IMG/VR virus record: IMGVR_UViG_3300030685_000041
Location: 1-45,046 of that record
DNA length: 45,046 nt
Origin: a virus
Reading direction: 5' to 3' (one strand)
In this document: piece by piece, positions 14,273 to 21,903 of the stretch
Numbering within the stretch: the first letter of the stretch is position 1
How the letters are laid out: every line of letters starts with the position of its first letter
Made by a program: the position numbers and the translations under genes
Notes under the pieces: generated by a model
The model's database searches: none
What the model was told of the DNA's origin: nothing
What the model saw: the letters and a program-made list of their open reading frames with translations, nothing else

Positions 14273-15358
14273 ATGACAGCAATTCCAGCAAAAGTTTGGA
14301 TAGATAATCATTGGGTTTTCTTTTCATTAATAATTGGCGATTATAAAAATTTGATTTCGTTTCTAAATACTAATGAGTTATCATTTTTAACTACACTAAA
14401 TATTGATTTTACTAATATTCCGTTAAATTTACACGGTAAAGGTGTTAGTAATAATTTGTTGAATTATTTATCAAATAATTCAAATGATAATTTTCTTATT
14501 GATCAATTTTTGAATTATTTTTTGAATAAGATAATTATTATTAGTTATTCATCAGGAAAAAAATTAAATTATAAATTGAATGGTGATGCAAAGTGGCAAG
14601 ATATGACATTCAGTGCTTATAGTTCTTATATACCTACCACAACCACAACAACAACTGCAATAACTGCAATGATTATAACAATAGAATCTACTGTTGGTGA
14701 TACTTTTTTTAATGCTACATTATCATATACCGTTGGTAGTTCAGGATCTTCAGGTAGTTCAGGATCTTCAGGTAGTTCAGGATCTTCAGGTAGTTCAGGT
14801 ATTCTAATGCTAGTAGATTTGGGTGATGGTACTACAGATAATTATACTAATGACAGTAAGAAAAAAGGAGGTATGGCATATTTGCCAGATCATTATTATG
14901 CAGATGCTGGAACATATATTGTCACATTAAATATACCTCTTGATAATTCATTATATTTTTATTTTAATTGTGCTGATATAACTGAAATTATTTTTCCACT
15001 ACTACCAACATTAGAAACATTAGATATATTTTCACAATCATTAGAAGTATTAGATGCAACTTCATTAACTAATTTAAATTGTTTATATTGTGAAAATAGT
15101 CAATTGAGAATATTAAATGTGAATGGGTTAACTAATTTAACTGGTTTGTATTGCGCTAATAATAAATTAGATAGTTCAAATATTAATACTATTTTAGATA
15201 ATTTAATTTCATTTAATAAATCTGGTGAATATTTTGATTCAAGAAATCAAAATCCAATAGCATACGCAGATTCAGCAAAAGTAGATGCATTATCTAACAT
15301 ATGGAATACTGTATATGCGGATGTAGAAACAACTACAACAACAACAAATCCTGTCTAA
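14273..15358 (+). CDS. Modular virion adhesin: Thr linker, Ser-Gly repeat, PKD-like and LRR-like domains
   Basis: A 361-residue protein. Residues 1-120 are an N-terminal domain, probably for virion attachment. A poly-Thr linker follows (about 121-130), then a Ser-Ser-Gly repeat (about 155-176, coded by an 18-base tandem repeat). A PKD-like segment comes next (D-L-G-D-G-T-T near 184, then Y-A-D-A-G-T-Y-I-V-T-L). A short leucine-rich repeat tract (L-E-T-L-D-I, L-E-V-L-D-A, L-T-N-L-N-C-L-Y-C, L-T-N-L-T-G-L-Y-C) resembles Bacteroidetes surface LRRs. The protein ends in another T-T-T-T-T-T tail. It is most likely a head or tail decoration or receptor-binding protein. Thr linkers of the same kind occur in the proteins at 23280 and 30271. 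Confidence 0.75.
   Translation: MTAIPAKVWIDNHWVFFSLIIGDYKNLISFLNTNELSFLTTLNIDFTNIPLNLHGKGVSNNLLNYLSNNSNDNFLIDQFLNYFLNKIIIISYSSGKKLNYKLNGDAKWQDMTFSAYSSYIPTTTTTTTAITAMIITIESTVGDTFFNATLSYTVGSSGSSGSSGSSGSSGSSGSSGILMLVDLGDGTTDNYTNDSKKKGGMAYLPDHYYADAGTYIVTLNIPLDNSLYFYFNCADITEIIFPLLPTLETLDIFSQSLEVLDATSLTNLNCLYCENSQLRILNVNGLTNLTGLYCANNKLDSSNINTILDNLISFNKSGEYFDSRNQNPIAYADSAKVDALSNIWNTVYADVETTTTTTNPV
14735..14800 (+). repeat. 18-base tandem repeat coding Ser-Ser-Gly
   Basis: Three and two-thirds copies of GGTAGTTCAGGATCTTCA in frame within the adhesin. Copy number can change without a frameshift, which would lengthen or shorten the flexible linker. Confidence 0.9.
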
Positions 15359-15385
15359 GGAAACATAAAAATAATTAAAAATAAT

Positions 15386-15886
15386 ATGTTAAAAAGATAT
15401 TTTATAGTTGGCGATAAATTGATGTGTTTCATACCAAGAACAGCAAGCACATCTTTATTAACTTTAATAGAAGAAAAATATTATCCTAGATTAAAGCATA
15501 TAGATAATGTTACTCTTCATTTTAAAATACCATCTGTTATAGATGATGGTAAAAGAGAATTAGTTGCAGTTATTCGTAATCCAGTGGAAAGGTTTTTATC
15601 TGGTTGTGCAAGAAAAAAATGGACTATTGAATATGGTATAGAAGAACTTAAAAAAGATTCACCTGATTTTCATATTAGAGCGCAATATACATTTTTAAGT
15701 GAAAAAAGAGAAACTAAATTTTTTAAATTTCCTGATCAAATTGATGAAATTGCTAATTATTTAGGATTGCCGACTCCTGTACCAAAATTAAATGTTAGTA
15801 GTTCTAAGCCAATTCCAACAGATGAACAATTAGCTTGGCTTACTGAATATTATAAAAAAGATTTTGATTTATTAAATAGAATATAA
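15386..15886 (+). CDS. Sulfotransferase family protein
   Basis: A 166-residue protein. FIPRTASTSL at 15-24 is the 5'-phosphosulfate loop (usually P-K-x-G-S-T-S), and VIRNPVERFLSG at 62-73 is the 3'-phosphate motif (R-x-P-x-x-R-x-x-S). These enzymes move sulfate from PAPS to hydroxyls of sugars, proteins or lipids. Length is at the short end of the family, as in other phage and cyanophage versions. It is co-oriented with the adhesin 27 bases upstream, so virion or glycan sulfation is a reasonable guess. It is followed by a strong terminator. Confidence 0.8.
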   Translation: MLKRYFIVGDKLMCFIPRTASTSLLTLIEEKYYPRLKHIDNVTLHFKIPSVIDDGKRELVAVIRNPVERFLSGCARKKWTIEYGIEELKKDSPDFHIRAQYTFLSEKRETKFFKFPDQIDEIANYLGLPTPVPKLNVSSSKPIPTDEQLAWLTEYYKKDFDLLNRI

Positions 15887-15890
15887 AATA

Positions 15891-15924
15891 AAAAAAAGAT
15901 TCAAAATATTTTGAATCTTTTTTT
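15891..15924. terminator. Bidirectional intrinsic terminator
   Basis: AGATTCAAAA, loop TA, TTTTGAATCT, with A and T tracts outside. It lies between the convergent sulfotransferase gene and the minus-strand array ending at 15931. Confidence 0.9.
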
Positions 15925-15930
15925 TAAATT

Positions 15931-16389
15931 TCATATGTTAAATTTACTAATATTATTTTTTCTATCAACAACATCATTATAAACTTGCCTACCATGACTA
16001 TCACCACCTTTCATTTTATATTTATCTATTAATTCTACTAACCAAGGATCTAAATTTATACCTTTACCTTCAACTTCTTCTCTAAGTTCTTTTGGTAACC
16101 AAATGTGATAAATGTAACTATCATGTTGGAATCTGGCCCTCATTTCCAATCCTTTACTTGCCATAATACTTTGAATATCAGGTGTCATTCTAACCATATT
16201 TTCTATTTCTATGGTTTTTTTATATAATCCACCTTTTTCTTCAGTAAAAGATTCTTTTGCTATAAACATATAAAAATCATGATCTTCATTTAATGGATTT
16301 TCGTTTAATAATTCTGCAAAAAGTTCTACTTGATATTTTTCTTTTTTCTTTTCGTCTTCTTTTGTTTCAAATGTTTTTATGTGTTTCAT
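15931..16389 (-). CDS. Internal-protein-like array member, last of minus-strand run
   Basis: A 152-residue protein starting MKHIKTFETKEDEKKKEKY. L-N-E occurs later (about residues 28-30 and 33-35) rather than at 10-13. It ends in S-K-F-N-I although no gene follows it, which shows that the tail is conserved for protein reasons and not only because it doubles as the next gene's start region. The body has a folded look (Y-H-I-W-L-P-K-E-L) but no recognised family. Confidence 0.8.
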   Translation of the reverse strand: MKHIKTFETKEDEKKKEKYQVELFAELLNENPLNEDHDFYMFIAKESFTEEKGGLYKKTIEIENMVRMTPDIQSIMASKGLEMRARFQHDSYIYHIWLPKELREEVEGKGINLDPWLVELIDKYKMKGGDSHGRQVYNDVVDRKNNISKFNI

Positions 16390-16392
16390 ATT

Positions 16393-16692
16393 TCATATAT
16401 TATATTTTTCTTGATCTATTATTATTTGGAATTTGTCGATACAATCTTGTAAATCATTTGATGTGTATTTTATAGCTTTATCTTTATTTCTAAAAAGAAG
16501 ATATGGGTTATAATTTACAAGTACTAATTTATTATTAATATATTCATATAAAGTTTTAGACCAAGTGTTATCAGATACTGGCGAGTTAATATTTTCGGTG
16601 TCTAATTCCAATATTTCCATAGAATATTTATTTATCCATATGACATATTTTTTTAAAATATTAATATTTTCGTATGTTTTTAAGTGCTTCAT
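16393..16692 (-). CDS. Internal-protein-like array member
   Basis: A 99-residue protein starting MKHLKTYENINILKK and ending DQEKYNI. The leader has I-N-I rather than I-N-E. A short Trp-containing beta region is followed by a C-terminal helix. Its stop lies three bases before the ATG of the next gene, and its start overlaps the preceding stop. Confidence 0.8.
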   Translation of the reverse strand: MKHLKTYENINILKKYVIWINKYSMEILELDTENINSPVSDNTWSKTLYEYINNKLVLVNYNPYLLFRNKDKAIKYTSNDLQDCIDKFQIIIDQEKYNI

Positions 16693-17018
16693 ATATTATA
16701 TTTTTTTGATGCTAATTTTAATTCTAAGTCTTTTTTTGTTTTTGCATAATATTCTATTATTGGACGATAAAATTTAAAAGTATTATTAGTAAAAAAATGT
16801 TTAAGTCCTAGTGGTATATTATAATATCTAATTTTTGTATAATCATATCTGTTTTTATTTCTATAGTCTGATGGTAATCTAACTATTTGCCCTATATTAT
16901 TACTGATAAATTTTACAAATATATCGGTCATATTTTGAATAGATTCTGCATCAATTAAAACATAATAGCCGATTTGTAGGGAATCTTGTAAAGATTCAAA
17001 TGTTTTTAAGTGCTTCAT
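16689..17018 (-). CDS. Internal-protein-like array member, NIGQI family
   Basis: A 109-residue protein starting MKHLKTFESLQDS and ending SKKYNI. It contains G-Y-Y-V-L-I and, about 25 residues on, F-I-S-N-N-I-G-Q-I-V-R, the hallmark of this subfamily. A Y-A-K-T-K-K-D-L-E-L helix comes just before the tail and aligns with F-A-K-T-T-E-E-L-K in the protein at 3-320. Paralogy is clear by eye; function is unknown. Confidence 0.8.
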   Translation of the reverse strand: MKHLKTFESLQDSLQIGYYVLIDAESIQNMTDIFVKFISNNIGQIVRLPSDYRNKNRYDYTKIRYYNIPLGLKHFFTNNTFKFYRPIIEYYAKTKKDLELKLASKKYNI

Positions 17019-17371
17019 ATATTATATTTTTCTATATTTAGTTCAAAATCAATTTTATCAAAATAACTTTTAGGTACATTATATACTTCAAACACTACAC
17101 AATTTGTTTCTGGATATATTTTAAATACTAAATTTTCAAAATCTTTATAGAGTTTTAATAAAGCAACATTACTTACAGTATAATTATATTTAATTGATAT
17201 TGTGATTTGATTAGCCTCACTAAATACTGACACTTCATTTTGCCTTTTAATACCAGTTTTTAATAATATTATATTATCATCATAATATTTTATTGATAAA
17301 TATCTATTATATTTAGCCCAAGATTTAAAATTTCTATTTTCAAATAATTCTATTTCTTTAACGTGATTCAT
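17015..17371 (-). CDS. Internal-protein-like array member
   Basis: A 118-residue protein starting MNHVKEIELFENRNF and ending NIEKYNI. L-F-E at 9-11 is a candidate prohead-protease site. The body alternates short beta strands (I-T-I-S-I-K-Y, C-V-V-F-E-V-Y). It overlaps both neighbours by ATGA. No domain is recognised. Confidence 0.8.
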   Translation of the reverse strand: MNHVKEIELFENRNFKSWAKYNRYLSIKYYDDNIILLKTGIKRQNEVSVFSEANQITISIKYNYTVSNVALLKLYKDFENLVFKIYPETNCVVFEVYNVPKSYFDKIDFELNIEKYNI

Positions 17372-17679
17372 AGGTTATACTTTTTTATTTTTATATAGCT
17401 TTCAACATCTTCAATATTAGGTGAAAAATATAAGATTTCTGATAAATATATATTTCTTAACCCGCTAGATTCTATTAAATCTTTTATATTATTATAATTA
17501 TTATATTTTACAGTATAGTACACACCACTTATAGTTTTACCAATATCTATTATTTGTCCTATATTTGATGATATAAATTTTATTAATTTATTTATTTTAA
17601 TGAAATTTTTTTCATTACATATAATATAATCATTAATTTGTGGTTTATTAATATTTTCAAATATTTTTATATATTTCAT
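17368..17679 (-). CDS. Internal-protein-like array member, NIGQI family
   Basis: A 103-residue protein starting MKYIKIFENINKPQIND and ending KIKKYNL. N-D-Y-I-I-C near residue 16 and F-I-S-S-N-I-G-Q-I-I-D near 35 place it with the proteins at 3-320 and 16689-17018. The leader has I-N-K in place of I-N-E. Function unknown. Confidence 0.8.
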   Translation of the reverse strand: MKYIKIFENINKPQINDYIICNEKNFIKINKLIKFISSNIGQIIDIGKTISGVYYTVKYNNYNNIKDLIESSGLRNIYLSEILYFSPNIEDVESYIKIKKYNL

Positions 17680-18500
17680 AAATCAATTAGTTTTTTAGTA
17701 TATAAATAAATCATAAAACTTGTCATAACTTTATCTCTAGAGAATTTATCTATTAATATTGGTATATTTAAGTACTCTTTGTATTTGTCAGAGTATTTAT
17801 CTTCAAACTCAATAATAAAAGTATTAAAAATTGTTAATGAATCTTCCCGTATTACATCATTATAAAGTTTATAAGGATCTTTTGAATTTTGTTTCTTTTT
17901 TAATATATTAATTTCTTTTGCTCTATCAACGTTAAGAAATAATATTTCACGAATTTTTTCATCAGATAAATTATTTTTAACATTTGCCAAATGACTTACA
18001 ATAATATCAGTAATAACATTTGCTTTTCTTCCATATAATCTTTTTACAATTTTTGTAAAATTTTCAGCAAAATCTTTTTTGAATGTATTTGTAATTGAAT
18101 CAAAATCTTGTTCTGCTTTTCTAACTTTTCTAATTTTTGAAAATTCATGTAACCAAGTACCAGATATTAGTTGATATGATTTACAATTTCTTCCAATTTC
18201 TTTAACAGCATCAGTCAAATTTGTTATTATTCTGTCACTTTTAACCCATTTTTCACTTCCAAAATCATCTGAAGTTATAGAATAATTTTCAGTGTAAAAT
18301 TCTTTGTTATAAGAGAATAAAATATTTATTTTATTTTCACATAAAAGTGTAGTAATATTTTTCTTATATGTTAATTGTCCCCACTGTGCATCCTCAGAAA
18401 TTGCATAATCTCTTTGAATAAGTTTCATAACATATTTAGGTACACTTATATTAATAAGTGAACTTTTTTCAAATAATTTATAAGAAAGTAAAAATTTCAT
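17676..18500 (-). CDS. Large internal-protein-like protein heading the minus-strand run
   Basis: A 274-residue protein starting MKFLLSYKLFEKSS, with L-F-E at 9-11. It ends in K-K-L-I-D-L rather than K-Y-N-I. Mixed alpha/beta N-terminal half; a helical, Lys-rich C-terminal half. No family is recognised. It is the promoter-proximal gene of the six-gene run and overlaps the next start by four bases. The divergent TTTATATATA box at 18510 points the other way, and no clear promoter for this run was identified. Confidence 0.75.
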   Translation of the reverse strand: MKFLLSYKLFEKSSLINISVPKYVMKLIQRDYAISEDAQWGQLTYKKNITTLLCENKINILFSYNKEFYTENYSITSDDFGSEKWVKSDRIITNLTDAVKEIGRNCKSYQLISGTWLHEFSKIRKVRKAEQDFDSITNTFKKDFAENFTKIVKRLYGRKANVITDIIVSHLANVKNNLSDEKIREILFLNVDRAKEINILKKKQNSKDPYKLYNDVIREDSLTIFNTFIIEFEDKYSDKYKEYLNIPILIDKFSRDKVMTSFMIYLYTKKLIDL

Positions 18501-18509
18501 AATTTATTA

Positions 18510-18519
18510 TTTATATATA
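18510..18519 (+). promoter_or_regulatory. TTTATATATA box
   Basis: 11 bases before an ATG at 18531 and 80 before the preferred ATG at 18600. It lies in the divergent gap between the minus-strand array and the small plus-strand structural genes. Confidence 0.5.
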
Positions 18520-18599
18520 AAATATTTAAGATGAAAAATTATTTAAAAAAAAAACGATATTTTTTTATTAATATATATGATAAAATAAATTGTACAATT

Positions 18600-18794
18600 A
18601 TGAAGACTAGAAAAAATATTAGGGATGCTTTTGAGTATAATGGCGGTGGCACAAGTAAATCTGCTGAATTAGAAACAGCAGAAATAACAAGTCTTACAAC
18701 TTATTCAAATGATATAAATGACTTTTATGTATATTATACTTATTCTGGAACTAAAAGAATTTCGTTTTCAGATGGTGAAGAAGTAGTTGTATAA
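18600..18794 (+). CDS. Small virion-associated-like protein, 64 residues
   Basis: The ATG at 18600 gives MKTRKNIRDAFEYNGGG, which resembles the start of the next gene (MRIRKLMYDSFYSNNEA). The 23 extra residues from an in-frame ATG at 18531 are low-complexity, so the shorter form is preferred. The body is Thr/Ser/Tyr-rich and beta-like, ending F-S-D-G-E-E-V-V-V. It is probably a small structural or fibre-associated protein, inferred from context. Confidence 0.6.
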   Translation: MKTRKNIRDAFEYNGGGTSKSAELETAEITSLTTYSNDINDFYVYYTYSGTKRISFSDGEEVVV

Positions 18795-18823
18795 TAAAAA
18801 AAATAAAAAATAATTATAAGAAA

Positions 18824-19540
18824 ATGAGAATAAGAAAATTAATGTATGATTCGTTCTATTCAAATAACGAAGCATTTTCTGGTGTTACAAGTGTAGATAG
18901 CTTAACTGCTGATTTATATTTTCACTTTACAGATTTAAATGATTCTGAATGGAAATTATCAGGTAATACTTCGTTATTAGCATCCGGTGTTATTTTAGAG
19001 AATTCAGATACTACTGCAATCACAGTTACCCCTGCTACATTTATAAAATTTACTGGTGCAACACAACAAATAGGTGTAGTTAATCAAGACGGTGTTAATG
19101 TGATCACAGAATGTTTATTCACTCGTTCAAATTCTGGCGCATCTGTTTCAAATGGTGGATTAATAACAGTATTATTAACTGGTTCAACAACTATTACAGT
19201 TACGCATAACGATGGACCTACTGGCGCAACTGTAGTTACAGGTTATTGGCCAGGACCTGTTACATTATCACCTTTATCTACAACTGGAATTACTGGAACA
19301 ACATTACAGTATAATTTAGTTACAACTGGTGGTAATAATATTACAAATCAATCAACTTGGACTAGTGTTATTAGTGGAACATCAACAGCATCAACTGGTG
19401 TAACTATTAATTCTGCAGGTTTAGCATCAATAGCAGCAACTGCACCAAATGGTTTAATAGTAACTATTACAGCAACATATGGATCTGCAACAGGCACACC
19501 ATATCAACCATCTACTCAACTTACTGTAATCGCACCGTAA
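18824..19540 (+). CDS. Fibre/decoration protein with Ig-like (Big_2-type) C-terminus
   Basis: A 238-residue protein. The basic-hydrophobic start MRIRKLMYDSF matches the preceding small protein. The remainder is Thr/Gly/Ser/Val-rich beta sequence. The C-terminal ~90 residues (N-S-A-G-L-A-S-I-A-A-T-A, V-T-I-T-A-T-Y-G-S-A-T-G-T) have the bacterial Ig-like group 2 rhythm common in phage surface proteins. The gene is markedly less AT-rich in codon choice than its neighbours. A bidirectional terminator follows. Confidence 0.7.
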   Translation: MRIRKLMYDSFYSNNEAFSGVTSVDSLTADLYFHFTDLNDSEWKLSGNTSLLASGVILENSDTTAITVTPATFIKFTGATQQIGVVNQDGVNVITECLFTRSNSGASVSNGGLITVLLTGSTTITVTHNDGPTGATVVTGYWPGPVTLSPLSTTGITGTTLQYNLVTTGGNNITNQSTWTSVISGTSTASTGVTINSAGLASIAATAPNGLIVTITATYGSATGTPYQPSTQLTVIAP

Positions 19541-19546
19541 ACTTAT

Positions 19547-19579
19547 AAAAAAAGAAGTCAAAAATGACTTCTTTTTTTT
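19547..19579. terminator. Bidirectional intrinsic terminator
   Basis: AAAGAAGTCA (19551-19560), loop AAAA, TGACTTCTTT (19565-19574), with flanking A and T tracts. It lies between the convergent genes ending at 19540 and 19578. Confidence 0.9.
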
Positions 19580-19835
19580 ATTTTAAAAATGTACCAGCAT
19601 GCCAGGATTTTTCAGTATCTATAGGCTGCAATAAATATTTATTTAGTAAATCACTAAGTTTAGATGAGGATTCAATCGCAAAAGTGTGACAACCAACCTT
19701 TACAATATATCCATAATTTACTTGCTTAATAATAATTTCTCTAATTTTTCCTGTTTCATCCTTTTTTTCTTCATAATCACAAATTTCTCGACATGGTCCT
19801 GGATCTTCTTCACACAATTCGTCTCTTTCTCTCAT
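19578..19835 (-). CDS. Small Cys-rich hypothetical protein
   Basis: An 85-residue protein. The N-terminus (residues 1-20) has three Cys in an acidic, Pro-containing stretch (C-E-E-D-P-G-P-C-R-E-I-C), then a beta-rich middle with V-G-C-H-T-F and a Leu-rich C-terminus. A metal site is possible but does not match a named ribbon. It is placed alone between two late genes. Confidence 0.65.
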   Translation of the reverse strand: MRERDELCEEDPGPCREICDYEEKKDETGKIREIIIKQVNYGYIVKVGCHTFAIESSSKLSDLLNKYLLQPIDTEKSWHAGTFLK

Positions 19836-19907
19836 AATTAAACTTTTTATTTAATAAATAAACTTAAAAAAGTTTATGTTTCAGATGACTTTTTTGATCT
19901 TAAAAAT

Positions 19908-19917
19908 TTTATATATA
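19908..19917 (+). promoter_or_regulatory. TTTATATATA box before homing endonuclease
   Basis: 14 bases before the ATG at 19932 of the zinc-finger/PD-(D/E)XK endonuclease. Confidence 0.5.
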
Positions 19918-19931
19918 CAAATAAAAAAGTT

Positions 19932-20765
19932 ATGATAATTACAAAAACAATTAAAATACCTGTAAATGGCACAATGGTTAAAAGATATAGAGATATGGGT
20001 TATGATGTTAAACAATATGATATTATAGAATTTCCAGTTGATAAACTAAGTAAATATAGTCATTTAAAAGTATTGTGTGCGTGCGATATTTGTGGTGAAG
20101 AAAAAGAAGTTAAATATAATAATTATTATAGATATATTGAGAGAGGTGGAATATATACTTGTAAAATATGTAATTTGGAAAAAAGAAAAAATACTTGTAT
20201 AGAAATATATGGTGTTGATAATGTTTCAAAAAATGAAGAAATTAAGAAAAAAGTTAAAAAATCAATGAAGGAAAATGGAACTGATAATGGATTTAGATCA
20301 CAGTCTTATAAAGACACATTGATGAAAAATTATGGTGTTACAAATCCTTCATATTCAGCAGAAGTCCAATTAAAAAAAGAAGAAACTTGCTTAAGTAATT
20401 ATGGTGTTAGATATCCTGCTCAATCAGAAGAAATTTATAAAAAACAACATTCTGGATATATTTTAAAACATCACGAATCAGGGTTATACTATAGAGGAAC
20501 ATATGAAAAGGATTTTATAGATTATTGTTTACAAGAGAATATAGAGATTGAAAATTTTATAGGTACAATTGAATATTTTTTTGATGGAAAAATTAGAAAG
20601 TATTTTCCTGATTTTTTAATCAAAAATTCAAATACTGTTGCTGAAATTAAATCATTATATACTTATGAATGTGAGAAAGATCAAAATGAAGCAAAAAAAG
20701 AAGCCACTATAAATAATGGCTTCAATTTTAAATTTGTAATTGATAAAAATTACACTTGTTTGTAA
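19932..20765 (+). CDS. Homing endonuclease-like protein: zinc finger plus PD-(D/E)XK/VSR-type nuclease
   Basis: A 277-residue protein. A zinc-binding region C51-x2-C54...C77-x2-C80 is followed by repeated DNA-contact-type motifs Y-G-V-D-N-V-S, Y-G-V-T-N-P-S and Y-G-V-R-Y-P-A (about 93-163). The C-terminal nuclease core comes last: E192 (RGTYEKDF), P226-D227 (F-P-D-F-L-I) and E238-I-K240. The layout matches phage homing endonucleases of the EDxHD/VSR-like group, which cut an allele lacking the gene. It lies directly next to gp32, a typical homing neighbourhood, and carries its own late-like promoter. Confidence 0.8.
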   Translation: MIITKTIKIPVNGTMVKRYRDMGYDVKQYDIIEFPVDKLSKYSHLKVLCACDICGEEKEVKYNNYYRYIERGGIYTCKICNLEKRKNTCIEIYGVDNVSKNEEIKKKVKKSMKENGTDNGFRSQSYKDTLMKNYGVTNPSYSAEVQLKKEETCLSNYGVRYPAQSEEIYKKQHSGYILKHHESGLYYRGTYEKDFIDYCLQENIEIENFIGTIEYFFDGKIRKYFPDFLIKNSNTVAEIKSLYTYECEKDQNEAKKEATINNGFNFKFVIDKNYTCL

Positions 20766-20776
20766 ATTGCTGATAA

Positions 20777-21736
20777 TCAATCATTATCCTCAATTTCGAA
20801 GAAATCCCCGGCATCATCATTTTCTCCAAATGTTGCTTCATCATCAGGCTCTTTTGTTGAAAACGATTCACCTTTAGAAGCTATTTTTTGAGTATTTTGT
20901 ATATCATTACCAGAAAGAATTTCAAGTATTTGACTAACTTTATACTTTTCTTCTGATGTCCACTCTTTTGCAATATGATCTTCCAAATTTACAGTTCGTT
21001 CCATTAGCATATCGGTAATCATCTTTTTTGCTTTTGGATTGGTAATTTTATTTTTACCAGTTTTTTCATCTATTTCAACAGGAACTTTTCGGCCTTGAAC
21101 CATAATAGGAGAAATATCCATAAATGTACTTGAATCATAGTTAGGATATTCACCAAGTTGTTTTATAACAAGTTTAAAGTTTCTACCATTAGCCAAATCA
21201 AAAACATTACAAGGATCACCTGCTGTACCATCTTTTTGATCTTTAATTTTTTCTTTAATTTTATAACCATAAGGATAAATCATAATTTTACCTTCAAGAT
21301 CACGATTTTGTTCATCTTCTATTACAAGAATGTAAGAATAATATTTTGTACTTCTACTAATTAATTCTGCTTTTTCAACTTCAGTTGCGTTTTTAGAATT
21401 ATGTAATTTCCAATACATTGTACACATATCACATTTATCAGTAAGATTTTTTGCACAATCATAATATCCTGCTAATTCTGGATGATTTTTGAAATCAACG
21501 TAGTGTTGGTGTTTTTCTATAGCAGATTGTAATACTTTTCCATCTCTGGAAAGATTTGGGAGGAACCTAATTGTAGCAATATAACCTTTCTTTTTATCAG
21601 TTATTTTTGGACGATAAATACCATCCATTGCACCACTTTTTTTGTCTAAGAAACCTAATGTTTCTGATTGCGCATCAATGCTGTCGAATATATCTATATC
21701 GACATTTTTTTCATTTTCTTTCATTTGCCTTTTCAT
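20777..21736 (-). CDS. 32: Single-stranded DNA-binding protein, T4 gp32-like
   Basis: A 319-residue protein that aligns with T4 gp32 (301 residues). It has a basic/charged N-terminus for cooperative binding, I-R-F-L-P at 56-60, and a zinc region with His near 76-85, C94, C102 and C105 (C-D-M-C; T4 uses His64, Cys77, Cys87, Cys90). OB-fold blocks follow: Y-I-L-V-I-E-D...E-G-K-I-M-I-Y and N-F-K-L-V-I-K-Q-L-G-E-Y-P-N-Y-D-S-S-x-F. The tail is Asp/Glu-rich and recruits partners in T4. It coats single-stranded DNA at the fork and during recombination. It is flanked by a homing endonuclease and a TnpB. ATG at 21736 is used; a second ATG four codons in is possible. No clear promoter box was seen. Confidence 0.92.
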   Translation of the reverse strand: MKRQMKENEKNVDIDIFDSIDAQSETLGFLDKKSGAMDGIYRPKITDKKKGYIATIRFLPNLSRDGKVLQSAIEKHQHYVDFKNHPELAGYYDCAKNLTDKCDMCTMYWKLHNSKNATEVEKAELISRSTKYYSYILVIEDEQNRDLEGKIMIYPYGYKIKEKIKDQKDGTAGDPCNVFDLANGRNFKLVIKQLGEYPNYDSSTFMDISPIMVQGRKVPVEIDEKTGKNKITNPKAKKMITDMLMERTVNLEDHIAKEWTSEEKYKVSQILEILSGNDIQNTQKIASKGESFSTKEPDDEATFGENDDAGDFFEIEDND

Positions 21737-21865
21737 TTTTTTTATAAAGCCTTTGAGCCTTCTAAAAACATTCTATAACCTTTTAGTTTTAAAACATTTT
21801 ATGTATTTTATATAATTATATAGTGGTAAAGTTTGATTATTTTTAATGATTCTAAATAATATTTT
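21737..21865. other. Divergent region upstream of gp32
   Basis: About 130 bases before the TnpB-associated repeat. It includes a run of AT-rich sequence with AAGCCTTTGAGCCTTCT at 21747-21763, but no clear hairpin or TAnnTTTG element that I would assign to gp32. In T4, gp32 autoregulates through an AU-rich leader; the leader here is equally AU-rich, but no pseudoknot was established. Confidence 0.3.
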
Positions 21866-21903
21866 CAAAATAGTAAAATATGACTTTATTTTATTTATAT
21901 ATA
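21866..21903 (+). repeat. Sequence shared upstream of both TnpB genes, copy 2
   Basis: 38 bases aligned with 12106-12144; the final 28 bases are identical. It lies between gp32 and TnpB-2. Confidence 0.65.
21894..21903 (+). promoter_or_regulatory. TTTATATATA box before TnpB-2
   Basis: 29 bases before the GTG start at 21933, the longest spacing seen for this box. Confidence 0.5.

Noticed and set aside
20700-20723. Hairpin GAAGCCA/TGGCTTC with TATAAATA in its loop
   Set aside because: It lies inside the 3' end of the homing endonuclease gene with no T-run after it, and a late promoter pointing into the convergent gp32 gene is unlikely.
21747-21865. gp32 autoregulatory pseudoknot as in T4
   Set aside because: The leader is AU-rich, but no convincing stem pair could be drawn by eye.
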